A stretch of 64,000 nt of DNA. Source: Myxococcus dinghuensis. GTDB lineage: Bacteria; Myxococcota; Myxococcia; Myxococcales; Myxococcaceae. Positions 51,195 to 59,187 of the stretch are shown here, piece after piece. Positions within the stretch are counted from its first letter, which is position 1. Each line of letters begins with the position of its first letter. The notes below the pieces were generated by a model, which searched no databases, had not been told where the DNA came from, and saw only the letters and a list, made by a program, of their open reading frames with translations. The position numbers were made by a program, and so were the translations under genes. The stretch lies in NCBI RefSeq assembly GCF_024198235.1, contig NZ_JAKCFB010000034.1, positions 30,374 to 94,373 of the forward strand, written 5' to 3'.

Positions 51195-52283
51195 ATGAAC
51201 TCCCAGCCTGTTTCCTCGGGTACGTCCTACGATCCCTCCCTCCTGCGCCAGCGCTGGACCGCGCTGCGCGAGGCCCAGCCGCGCACCCGCATCCGTGACG
51301 CGGCGGAACAGCTCGGCGTGAGCGAGGCGCAACTGCTCGCCACGGGTGTCGGTGACGACGTCGTCCGGTTGGAGCTCCGCCCGGAGCTGTTGCTGCCCCG
51401 GCTGGAGGCGCTCGGGAAGGTGATGACGCTCACCCGCAACGAGTCCGCCGTGCACGAGAAGCGCGGCGTGTACCGCAAGGTGGAGGTGAACGGCGCGGTG
51501 GCGCTGGCGCTGGACGAGGACATCGACCTGCGCCTGTTCCTGTCGCGCTGGCGCTTCGCCTTCGCGGTGCGCGAGGCGCGGCCGGAGGGCACGCGGCGCA
51601 GCCTGCACATCTTCGACGCGGCGGGCACCGCGGTGCACAAGGTCTACCTGGAGGACGAGGCCGGGGTCGACGCGTTCGAGAAGCTGGTGGCGGACTTCTC
51701 CCTCGCCGAGCAGGCCCGCGAGGTGCCGGTGGAGCCCGTGTCTCCCCCGGAGGCGCCGCGTCCGGACTCGGACATCGACGCGGTGGGCCTGGTGGAGGGC
51801 TGGCGCGGCCTCAAGGACACGCATGACTTCTTCCCGCTGCTGCGCCGCTTCAAGGTGGCGCGCACGCAGGCGCTGCGGCTGGCGGGCCCGGAGCTGGCCT
51901 CGCCCGTGGCACCGGCCTCGCTGACGTGGGTGCTGGAGAAGGTGGCGGCCTCCGGGCTGCCCATCATGGTGTTCGTGGGCAACCCCGGCGCCATCCAGAT
52001 CCACACCGGCCCGGTGAAGACGGTGAAGGCGATGGGCCCGTGGATGAACGTGCTCGACCCGAGCTTCAACCTCCACCTGCGCACGGACCACATCCACACC
52101 GCGTGGGTGGTGCGCAAGCCCACGAGCGACGGGGTCGTCACCTCGCTGGAGCTGTTCGACGCGGCGGGCGAGAACATCGCCCTGCTGTTCGGCAAGCGGA
52201 AGCCCGGCGTCCCCGAGTCCCACGACTGGCGGGCGCTGATGGCGGAGCTGGTGGCCGCTCTTCCCCTCACGGAGGTGGCGTGA
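51195..52283 (+). CDS. hmuS: Heme utilisation protein HmuS/HemS/ChuS-type
   Basis: Cytoplasmic 362-aa protein of the HemS/ChuS family, which binds imported heme and carries or degrades it. Two similar halves are visible (ADFS region, 1-170, and 200-362). H210 in KDTHDFFPLLRRF corresponds by motif to the axial heme His of ChuS (H193) and HemS (H196). Other blocks: FVGNPGAIQIHTGPVKTVKAMGPWMNVLDPSFNLHL and HIHTAWVVRKP. The ATG at 51195 is 26 bp after the HmuY stop. Its TGA overlaps the hmuT ATG by one base. Confidence 0.92.
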   Translation: MNSQPVSSGTSYDPSLLRQRWTALREAQPRTRIRDAAEQLGVSEAQLLATGVGDDVVRLELRPELLLPRLEALGKVMTLTRNESAVHEKRGVYRKVEVNGAVALALDEDIDLRLFLSRWRFAFAVREARPEGTRRSLHIFDAAGTAVHKVYLEDEAGVDAFEKLVADFSLAEQAREVPVEPVSPPEAPRPDSDIDAVGLVEGWRGLKDTHDFFPLLRRFKVARTQALRLAGPELASPVAPASLTWVLEKVAASGLPIMVFVGNPGAIQIHTGPVKTVKAMGPWMNVLDPSFNLHLRTDHIHTAWVVRKPTSDGVVTSLELFDAAGENIALLFGKRKPGVPESHDWRALMAELVAALPLTEVA

Positions 52284-53182
52284 TGAACCGCGTGCTGCGT
52301 GCGTCGCTGGTCGCCCTGTCGCTGTCGGCGCTCCCCGCGCTGGCGGCGGAGGCCCCCGCGGCGAAGGTCCCCGCCAAGGCGGCGGAGAAGGCGGCGGAGC
52401 CCCGGCTGGTGCTGGTGGGGCCCACCATCACCGAGACGGTCTTCGCGCTCGGCGCGGGCGCGCAGGTGGTGGGCGTGGACGACATCAGCCTGATGCTGCC
52501 CGGCGTGGCGGGGACGCCGAAGGTGGGCTACCAGCGCGCGCTGTCGGCGGAGACGGTGCTCGCGCTGCGCCCCACGCGCCTGCTGGCGACCGAGGAGGCC
52601 GGTCCTCCCGGCGTGCTCGAGCAGCTGCGCACGGCCGGCACGGACGTGGTGCTGTTCCCCAACCACCCCACGTTGGACGAGGCCCGGAAGCGCATCCGCG
52701 AGGTGGCCAGCCGCCTGGGGCGCGAGGCCCAGGGCGAGGCGCTGGTGACGGAGCTGGACAAGGACCTGAAGGTCGCGGCGGAGCGCTCGGCGGCGGCCAA
52801 GGGGCGCAAGCCCGTGAAGGTCCTGGCCATCTACGCGCGCGGCGCCAACACGCTGATGGTGGCGGGCACGCAGACGGCGTCGGACGAGCTCATCCGTCTG
52901 GCTGGCGCCGTCAACGCGGTGCCGGGCTTCGCGGGGCACCGCCCGCTCACCGCCGAGGAGGTCGTCGCGGCGGCCCCGGACCTCATCCTGATTCCCTCCG
53001 GTTCGCTGCACGCGGTGGGTGGGGCGGAGGGGCTGCAGAAGGTCCCCGGCCTGGCGCAGGTGAAGGGCTGGAAGCTCACCACCGTGGATGACGTCAACTT
53101 CATGGGGCTGGGCCCCCGCCTGGGCAAGGCCGTGGGCCTCATCCAGGACGGGATGCAGCTGCCGGTGCGGAGCGGGACATGA
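52283..53182 (+). CDS. hmuT: Heme ABC transporter periplasmic binding protein HmuT
   Basis: Class III periplasmic binding protein of 299 aa with a signal peptide (1-22, ending ALA). Family features are the early strand LVLVGPTITETVFALGAGAQVVGVDD, the long linking helix, and VLALRPTRLLATEEAGPP. It captures heme delivered to the periplasm and hands it to HmuUV. The ATG is coupled to hmuS by TGATG; the stop overlaps hmuU by ATGA. The order S-T-U-V is the standard hmu/hem/phu cluster. Substrate assignment to heme is by operon context. Confidence 0.92.
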   Translation: MNRVLRASLVALSLSALPALAAEAPAAKVPAKAAEKAAEPRLVLVGPTITETVFALGAGAQVVGVDDISLMLPGVAGTPKVGYQRALSAETVLALRPTRLLATEEAGPPGVLEQLRTAGTDVVLFPNHPTLDEARKRIREVASRLGREAQGEALVTELDKDLKVAAERSAAAKGRKPVKVLAIYARGANTLMVAGTQTASDELIRLAGAVNAVPGFAGHRPLTAEEVVAAAPDLILIPSGSLHAVGGAEGLQKVPGLAQVKGWKLTTVDDVNFMGLGPRLGKAVGLIQDGMQLPVRSGT

Positions 53183-54270
53183 GCGCATCGGACGTGGCGC
53201 CCGTCCGCGCCGCGTATCCGAGCCAGGAGCAGCCTCGGACGGCCGGGACGCGGCCGCGTCCCTGGGGTGTGCTGGCCGCGCTCGTGGTCGTCGCGGTGGT
53301 GACGGCGCTGTCGGCGGGCTCGGTGCGCGTGCCGCCCCTGGCCCTGCTGGGCAGCGTGCTGGAGTCGCTGGGCTGGGAGACCGGACACCGGCTGGAGCCG
53401 ATGCAGGAGGCGGTGCTGCTCTCCATCCGCCTGCCTCGCGTGGTGCTGGGCCTCATGGTGGGCGCGGTGCTGGCGACGAGCGGCGCCGCGCTCCAGGCGC
53501 TGTTCCGCAACCCGCTCGTGGAGCCGGGGCTGCTGGGCACGTCGAGCGGCGCGGCCCTGGGCGCGGTGGCGGCCATCGTCCTGGACGTGGCGCTCAGCTC
53601 CCGGCTGGGGCCGTTCCGGCTGCTGGCGGTGCCGGGCGCGGCCTTCCTGGGCGCGCTGGGCGCCACGCTGCTCGCGCAGCGGCTGGGCACGGGTGGTGGA
53701 CGCACGGAGACCGCGCGCATCCTCCTGGCGGGCGTGGCCGTCAGCGCGGGCGCGAGCGCCGGCATCGGCCTGCTCATGCAGGTGGCCACCGACGCGCAGC
53801 TGCGCTCCATCACCTTCTGGACCTGGGGCAGCCTGGGCGGCACGTCGTGGCAGGTGGTGGGCGTGGCGGCGGTGCCGCTGGTGGTGGCGCTGGGCCTCCT
53901 CCTGCGCAACGCGCGGGTGCTCAACCTGCTGCTCCTGGGTGAGCGCGAGGCGTGGCACCTGGGCGTGGACGTGGAGAAGCTCAAGCGCCAGCTCGTCCTC
54001 GTCGCCGCGCTCGGCGTGGGGGCGGCGGTGTCCGTCACGGGGATGATCGGCTTCGTGGGGTTGCTGGTGCCCGCGCTGCTGCGGCTCGCGCTGGGGCCGG
54101 ACCACCGGCGTTTGATGGGGGCCGCGGCCCTGCTGGGCGCGGCGCTGCTCGTCACGGCGGACACGCTGGCGCGCACGCTGGCGACGTCGGAGATGCCCGT
54201 GGGCGCGCTGACGTCCGTGCTGGGGGTCCCCGTGTTCATCTCGCTGCTCGCGCGCCGGGGGCTGACATGA
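53179..54270 (+). CDS. hmuU: Heme ABC transporter permease HmuU (FecCD family)
   Basis: Inner-membrane permease of 363 aa with about ten hydrophobic segments, of the FecCD/BtuC type. Visible family blocks are LLSIRLPRVVLGLMVGAVLATSGAALQALFRNPL, a hallmark GxxLAxxGxxxQxxxRNPL-type motif; GLLGTSSGAALGA; and VSVTGMIGFVGLLVPALLRLALGPDHRRLMG near the C-terminus. It forms the translocation channel for heme together with HmuV. The start overlaps hmuT by 4 nt and the stop overlaps hmuV by 4 nt. Confidence 0.94.
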   Translation: MSASDVAPVRAAYPSQEQPRTAGTRPRPWGVLAALVVVAVVTALSAGSVRVPPLALLGSVLESLGWETGHRLEPMQEAVLLSIRLPRVVLGLMVGAVLATSGAALQALFRNPLVEPGLLGTSSGAALGAVAAIVLDVALSSRLGPFRLLAVPGAAFLGALGATLLAQRLGTGGGRTETARILLAGVAVSAGASAGIGLLMQVATDAQLRSITFWTWGSLGGTSWQVVGVAAVPLVVALGLLLRNARVLNLLLLGEREAWHLGVDVEKLKRQLVLVAALGVGAAVSVTGMIGFVGLLVPALLRLALGPDHRRLMGAAALLGAALLVTADTLARTLATSEMPVGALTSVLGVPVFISLLARRGLT

Positions 54271-55070
54271 GCCTGGAGGTGCGGGGCATCGAGGTGTGGC
54301 GGGGCAGGGGACGCGCGCTGGGGCCCGTGTCGCTGGAGCTGAGGCCCGGGGAGGTGCTCGCCGTGGTGGGGCCCAACGGCGCGGGCAAGTCCACCCTGCT
54401 GTCCGCGGTGTGCGGAGAGCTGCCGTGCTCGGTGGGCGAGGTCCTGCTCGACGGCAGGCCCTTCGAGAAGTGGCCACACCGCGAGCGGGCGCTGCGTCTG
54501 GGGGTGTTGCCCCAGGAGTCCTCGCTGGGCTTCGGCTTCACCGTGCTGGAGGTGGCGCTGCTGGGGCGCAGTCCCCACGTCTCGCGCGGCGACGGCGCCG
54601 CGGACCAGGAGGCGGCGCTCGGGGCCCTGGACGCCGTGGACATGCGGCACCTGGCGTCGCGGCCCTACACCGCGCTGTCGGGCGGCGAGCGGCAGCGCAC
54701 GCAACTGGCGCGGGTGCTCGCCCAGCTCTGGGACGCGCCGGCGCATGGCCACCGCTACCTGCTGCTGGACGAGCCGACGTCGAGCCTGGACCTCGCGCAC
54801 CAGCACCTGGTGCTGGAGAAGGCGACGCGCTTCGCGCGCGAGGGCGGCGCGGTGATGGCCGTGCTCCACGATTTGAACCTCGCCGCGCGGTACGCGGACC
54901 GCATCGCCGTGCTGGCGGCGGGGCGGCTCGTGGAGCTGGCCGCCCCGGCGCAGGTGCTGCGCGCGGACCTCATCGCGCAGGTCTTCGGCCTCCAGGTGGA
55001 GGTCGTCGAGTGGCCGTCCGTTCCCGGCCCGTTCGTCATTCCCTCGGGGCGCGCGTCCGCGTCGCCTTGA
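54267..55070 (+). CDS. hmuV: Heme ABC transporter ATPase HmuV
   Basis: ATP-binding subunit, 267 aa, of the heme importer. Walker A GPNGAGKST is at residues 35-43, the signature is LSGGERQRTQLARVL, Walker B is YLLLDEPTSSLDLAH, and the H-loop is AVLHDLNLAARYADR. It couples ATP hydrolysis to heme import through HmuU. The C-terminal tail is short and Pro-containing. It is the last gene of the operon; a strong stem-loop with six T follows. The ATG overlaps the hmuU stop by 4 nt. Confidence 0.95.
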   Translation: MSLEVRGIEVWRGRGRALGPVSLELRPGEVLAVVGPNGAGKSTLLSAVCGELPCSVGEVLLDGRPFEKWPHRERALRLGVLPQESSLGFGFTVLEVALLGRSPHVSRGDGAADQEAALGALDAVDMRHLASRPYTALSGGERQRTQLARVLAQLWDAPAHGHRYLLLDEPTSSLDLAHQHLVLEKATRFAREGGAVMAVLHDLNLAARYADRIAVLAAGRLVELAAPAQVLRADLIAQVFGLQVEVVEWPSVPGPFVIPSGRASASP

Positions 55071-55084
55071 GGCTTCGGTTGTCT

Positions 55085-55167
55085 GCTCCTCGCGGGGGCC
55101 GCCGGCGCACCCGGTATCCCTCCATGTCGCAATCCGCCGGGCGCTCGCCCCCGCGGGGAGCTTTTTT
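55085..55167 (+). terminator. Intrinsic terminator of the heme operon
   Basis: Arms GCTCCTCGCGGGGGC (55085-55099) and GCCCCCGCGGGGAGC (55147-55161) are complementary with one G-T pair, followed immediately by TTTTTT (55162-55167). The ~47-nt loop holds further GC pairing. The only terminator I noted in the window with a T-tract. Confidence 0.75.
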
Positions 55168-55252
55168 CGAGTCCCGTCTCACGCGGCGTCGCGCGGCGGG
55201 GTGGGGTGGTCCGGGGTAGAAGGGGCCCACCCGCCACCGTCGAGGAGCCTCG

Positions 55253-56098
55253 TTGGAGACCGTTGCCCTGGTCCTGGTGCTGTCGTCCGCGTTCCTGCAC
55301 GCCACCTGGAACGCGATGCTCAAGCGGCACCCGAACCCCGAGGCGGGCGTGGTGGCGGTCATCGCCGTGGCCACGGTGGGCGGCGCGCTGTGGGCGTCCG
55401 GCATGCACGGCGCGGCGCTCTCCTCGAAGGGGCTGGGGTGGGCGGTGTTCGCCGGGGCCTGCGAGAGCGTCTACCTGGCGGCCCTCTCCCGCGCGCTGCA
55501 CCGCGCGCCGCTGGGGCTCGTGTATACGGTGTCCCGGGGCGGGGCCATGTTGCTGGTGTGGCCCGTCTCCGTGCTCGCGTTGGCCGAGGGCGTCTCCGGG
55601 TGGACCGCCTCCGGGGCGGTGGTGCTCGGCGTGGGGCTGGGGGTGATGCAGTTGGCGCGGCCCGCCGGGCGCGTGGCCTCCGGGCTCGCCTGGGCCGCGC
55701 TGTCCGCCGTGGCCATCGCGGGCTACCACCTGAGCTACAAGCTGGCCCTGGCCCAGGGCGCGCTGCCCCCGGTGCTCTTCACGGTGGGCATGTTCGTCGC
55801 CCTGCCGGTGCTCGTGGTGGAGCGCGGCCGTCGGATGGGGTGGAGGACCCTCCAGCGCGAGGCGTGGAGCCGCCCCGTGTCCGTCCTCGTCGCGGGTGTC
55901 CTCTGCATGCTGTCCTTCGCGCTGATGCTGTCGGCGCTGGGGACGAGCGGCGCGGGCGTGGTGCTGACGCTGCGCAACACCTCCATCGCCTTCGCGCTGG
56001 GGCTCGCCGCGCTCCAGGGCGAGCGCCTGGGACGGCGGCAGCTCGCGGGCGCGGGGCTCGTCTGCGTGGGGGCGATGCTGCTGGGGCTGCCCGGCTGA
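55253..56098 (+). CDS. EamA-family drug/metabolite transporter
   Basis: Inner-membrane DMT superfamily transporter, 281 aa, with about ten TM helices in two five-helix halves. Each half contains the EamA pattern: HATWNAMLKRHPN in the first; ...VSRGGAMLLVWPVSVLALAEG; GVVLTLRNTSIAFALGLAALQGERLG in the second. Substrate unknown; members export amino acids, drugs or metabolites. The frame starts with TTG at 55253 and GAGGAG lies about 5 nt upstream. It is 85 bp downstream of the heme operon terminator and is probably transcribed independently. Confidence 0.85.
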   Translation: METVALVLVLSSAFLHATWNAMLKRHPNPEAGVVAVIAVATVGGALWASGMHGAALSSKGLGWAVFAGACESVYLAALSRALHRAPLGLVYTVSRGGAMLLVWPVSVLALAEGVSGWTASGAVVLGVGLGVMQLARPAGRVASGLAWAALSAVAIAGYHLSYKLALAQGALPPVLFTVGMFVALPVLVVERGRRMGWRTLQREAWSRPVSVLVAGVLCMLSFALMLSALGTSGAGVVLTLRNTSIAFALGLAALQGERLGRRQLAGAGLVCVGAMLLGLPG

Positions 56099-56129
56099 GC
56101 GCGTGGGCAGCCCCGACGAAGCCCGGGGA

Positions 56130-58052
56130 CTACGGCGCCTTGGCGGAGGCGCCCAGGCGCTTGAGCGCCGCCTTCGCGTCCGGGTGGTCCGGCTGCAGCT
56201 TCACCGCCGTCTCGTAGGCCTGCTTCGCCTCGTCGACGCGGTTGGTGGCCTCCAGCAGCTGGCCCAGCGCGTTGTGCGGCTCACCGAAGGTCGGGTCCAC
56301 CTGGATGGCGCCACGGAAGGACTTCTCCGCGTCCTTCGTGTTGCCCTGCCGGTACAGCGTGTGCCCCAGGTAGAGCAGGGCGAACGCGTTGCGCGGCTCC
56401 ACGGCGAGCACGTCGTTGAGCGTCTTGCGCGCCTTGGGCAGGTCGCCGCCACGCATGTAGATGAAGCCCAGCTCCGCGCGGGCCTCCAACTGCGCCGGGT
56501 CCTTCTCCACCACGGCCTCCAGCTCCGGCAGCGCCAGGTCCGGCCGCTCGCGCCGCGAGTGGACGATGCCCAGCCGCGCCAGCGCCGCCGTGTCCGGCTC
56601 CTCGCCTGACTTCGCCGCCAGCAGCGTCTCCGCGTCCACGTAGGCGCCCATGGCCAGCAGCAGGTCCGCGAGGGCCAGCTTCGCCGCGCGGTTGTTCGGG
56701 TCCTCCTTCAGCAGCGCCTCGTACATGGGCCGCGCCTTCGCGCTCACGCGCTTCTTCGCGTACGTGTCCGCCAGGGCCAGCCGGGCCTCGGGCGTGGGCG
56801 TCAGGCCCACCGCCTCCTCGTACTGGGCGATGGCGCCGTCCAGGTCTCCCTTGGCCCGGAGCGCCTCGGCGTAGCCCAGGCGCGCGGCGGCGTCCTTGGG
56901 GAACGCCTCCACGGCCGTCTTCAGCGTGGCCACGGCCTCGTCCGCCTTGCCCAGCGACAGGTAGGCGCGGGCGAGCCCCTGGTAGGCCTCCGTCGTCTTC
57001 CGCCCGTCCTCGGTGCTCTTCTCGATGGCCTTCTTGAAGGCCTCCACCGCCTGCTTCTTCTTGCCCTGCTCCAGGTACAGGTGGCCCAGCTGGGTGTACG
57101 GCCCGCTGGCGCGGCGCGGCTCCAGCACCAGCGCCTTCTCGAAGGACTTGGTGGCGCGCACGTTGTCGCCCAGCTGGAAGTACGCCAGGCCCAGGTTGAA
57201 GTGCGCCTCCGCGTACTTGGGGTCCGCGGCGATGGCCTTGAGGAACGCCTCCGTCGCCTTGCGCGGGTCGCCCTTCTCGTTGAGGGCCACGCCCAGGTTG
57301 TTGTGGGCGCGCGCGTGCTTGGGCTCCGCGGCGATGGCGCGCTGGTACTCCGCGATGGCGCCGTCCAGGTCGTTCTCCCGCATCAGCAGGACGCCCAGGT
57401 TGTAGTGCGCCTCCACGTCACCCAGCTTCTCGCGGGTGGCCTCGCGCAGCATCTCCTTGGCCTCGCCGTTGAGGCCCTTCTCCGCCAGCGCCTTGCCCAG
57501 GTTGATGCGCGCGACGTTGAGCTTGCCGTCGAGCTTGAGCGCCTCGCGGTAGGCCTCGATGGCGTCGTCCGTCTTGCCCGCGCGCTGGAGCGCCTCTCCC
57601 AGGTTGAAGCGCAGCTCCGCGTCCTGCGGCGACAGCTCCGCCGCCACCGAGTACTGGCTGATGGCGACGTCCGTCTCCTCCAGCACCCGCGCCAGCAGGC
57701 CCCGCTCGGAGCGCAGCGACGCGTCCTCGGGGAACGCGGCGATGGACTGGTCCAGCAGCGTGCGGGCCTTCTCCGCGTCGCCCGACAGGCGCAGCGCGCG
57801 CGCCAGCGCCAGCCGCGAGGGGACCAGCCCCGGCTCCAGCTCCACCAGCTTCGTCAGGGGCTCCACGGCCTTCTTCGGCTTGTTCAGCGCGAGGAAGGCC
57901 GTGCCCAGGCGGTAGAGCGCGTCGGCGTCGTCCGGGGAGGCGCGCAGGCGGGCCGCCTCCACCGCCGCGGTGCGCTCGAGCGCCGCCGCGTCCGGCTCGG
58001 CGGTCTGCGCGGTGAGGAGCTGGAGTACCAGGACGCCGGTCTTCGTCATCAT
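56130..58052 (-). CDS. Exported TPR protein, last gene of TPR operon
   Basis: A 640-aa predicted exported protein; the N-terminus VLVLQLLTAQTA is signal-like. It consists almost entirely of about 16 tetratricopeptide repeats (ALYRLGTAFLALNKPKKAVEPL; AELRFNLGEALQRAGKTDDAIEAY; ARAHNNLGVALNEKGDPRKATEAF; and so on). It should form a long superhelix for protein binding in the periplasm. The ATG at 58052 overlaps the stop of the preceding lipoprotein gene (ATGA). TPR proteins of this size are common in myxobacterial envelope and motility complexes, but no named orthologue could be assigned. Confidence 0.85.
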   Translation of the reverse strand: MMTKTGVLVLQLLTAQTAEPDAAALERTAAVEAARLRASPDDADALYRLGTAFLALNKPKKAVEPLTKLVELEPGLVPSRLALARALRLSGDAEKARTLLDQSIAAFPEDASLRSERGLLARVLEETDVAISQYSVAAELSPQDAELRFNLGEALQRAGKTDDAIEAYREALKLDGKLNVARINLGKALAEKGLNGEAKEMLREATREKLGDVEAHYNLGVLLMRENDLDGAIAEYQRAIAAEPKHARAHNNLGVALNEKGDPRKATEAFLKAIAADPKYAEAHFNLGLAYFQLGDNVRATKSFEKALVLEPRRASGPYTQLGHLYLEQGKKKQAVEAFKKAIEKSTEDGRKTTEAYQGLARAYLSLGKADEAVATLKTAVEAFPKDAAARLGYAEALRAKGDLDGAIAQYEEAVGLTPTPEARLALADTYAKKRVSAKARPMYEALLKEDPNNRAAKLALADLLLAMGAYVDAETLLAAKSGEEPDTAALARLGIVHSRRERPDLALPELEAVVEKDPAQLEARAELGFIYMRGGDLPKARKTLNDVLAVEPRNAFALLYLGHTLYRQGNTKDAEKSFRGAIQVDPTFGEPHNALGQLLEATNRVDEAKQAYETAVKLQPDHPDAKAALKRLGASAKAP

Positions 58053-58687
58053 AGGTTCTCCACGTACGGGCTGGCGCGAGCGTCGAACGTCTTCTTGGCG
58101 AGAGCGCTCTTCTTGGCCTCCCAGGCCTCACGGGTGGCCTTCTCTTCCTTCTCTTCCTCGGCCAGGTCCGCCCGCTCCTCCTTCACCTCCGCCTCGCACT
58201 CGGTGACCTGGGCCTCGAACTCCTTGGGGTCCAGCTTCTCGCTGCCCTCGACCTTCGCCTTGCGCGCCGCCGTCAGCCGGGCGAGCTCGAACTTCGCGAA
58301 GGCGCAGCGCAGCGACAGCTCCGCCACGTCGCGCAGGCCCACCGTCAGCCGCTGCTTGGCGCGCAGGTAGTCGACGCGCGCCTTGGCCTCCTCGATGGCC
58401 AGCTTCGCCACCTCGCGCGACACCTCGTCGGTGGCCCGGTCCACCTCGTCCTCCGCGGCCTCCTGGCGGGAGCGGGCGCGGCGGATGTTGTCGCGGGCGC
58501 GGTCGATTTCGTTGCGGCTCTCGTCGACCTTGTCGACGGCGAGCGCCAGGTCGTTCTCCGCCTCCAGCAGCTCGATGCGGACTTCGAACGGGAGCTTCTT
58601 CTCCAGGGAGCCCGGCACCTTCATGCCGTAGCGCGGGCCACAGCCGGCCAGGAGGGAGAAGAGGGTGAACAGGACGAATCGCTTCAT
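58049..58687 (-). CDS. Coiled-coil lipoprotein
   Basis: A 212-aa lipoprotein (lipobox LLAGC, Cys16, GPRYG follows). The mature protein is predominantly one long charged helix, with continuous heptad-like Glu/Lys/Arg/Ala-rich segments from about 35 to 205 (DNIRRARSRQEAAEDEVDRA; ECEAEVKEERADLAEEEKEE) and only two Cys apart from the lipid Cys. It may be a periplasmic spacer or scaffold tethered to the membrane. Start and stop each overlap a neighbour by 4 nt. No family name is recognised. Confidence 0.8.
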   Translation of the reverse strand: MKRFVLFTLFSLLAGCGPRYGMKVPGSLEKKLPFEVRIELLEAENDLALAVDKVDESRNEIDRARDNIRRARSRQEAAEDEVDRATDEVSREVAKLAIEEAKARVDYLRAKQRLTVGLRDVAELSLRCAFAKFELARLTAARKAKVEGSEKLDPKEFEAQVTECEAEVKEERADLAEEEKEEKATREAWEAKKSALAKKTFDARASPYVENL

Positions 58688-59187
58688 GGAACGGTCGCCT
58701 CGAAGCTGCCGAAGATGGTGCGGCCGGAATAGATGTGGGTGCCGTTGGCGAAGGTGACGTGGAACTCGCCGTCGACCTTCTGCCCCTGCTGCAGGGGGAG
58801 CTGCTGGACGATGAGCGCGCCCACCTGCAGCGGCGGGAAGGTGCGCTCGGGTTCGTCCAGCACGGTGCGACCGATGGCGCCACGCTGCGCGCCGTTGGAC
58901 AGCACCTCCGCCAGGTTGATGTTCAACCCGCCGGTGTAGCCCTCCGGAATCATGTCGCCCACCTGGGCGCTGACCTTCAACACCGTGTTGGCCCCCGCCC
59001 CCTGCGGGACGAGGAAGTTGATGGACAGCTCACCCTCGGCGAGCAGCGCCTCGACGCGCTGGTACTTCAGGTCGAGCAGCGTCGACACGCTGCCCTCCAG
59101 CTCCCCGTCCTTCGCGCCACAGGCGCAGAGCACGGGGAGCAGGGCGGTCCAGAGCAGCCACCGGTGGTGGGTGGGACGCGGGCTCAC
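58684..59187 (-). CDS. Small lipoprotein in TPR operon
   Basis: A 167-aa predicted lipoprotein. The hydrophobic signal WLLWTALLPVLCACG provides a lipobox. The mature part is beta-rich (ISINFLVPQGAGANTVLKVSAQVGDM-like strands; LQVGALIVQQLPLQQGQKVDGEFHVTFANG), with no Cys beyond the lipobox. I prefer GTG 59187, which overlaps the upstream stop (GTGA) and has GGAAGG 7 nt upstream, over GTG 59202. Unknown family. It is the third gene of five. Confidence 0.75.
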   Translation of the reverse strand: MSPRPTHHRWLLWTALLPVLCACGAKDGELEGSVSTLLDLKYQRVEALLAEGELSINFLVPQGAGANTVLKVSAQVGDMIPEGYTGGLNINLAEVLSNGAQRGAIGRTVLDEPERTFPPLQVGALIVQQLPLQQGQKVDGEFHVTFANGTHIYSGRTIFGSFEATVP

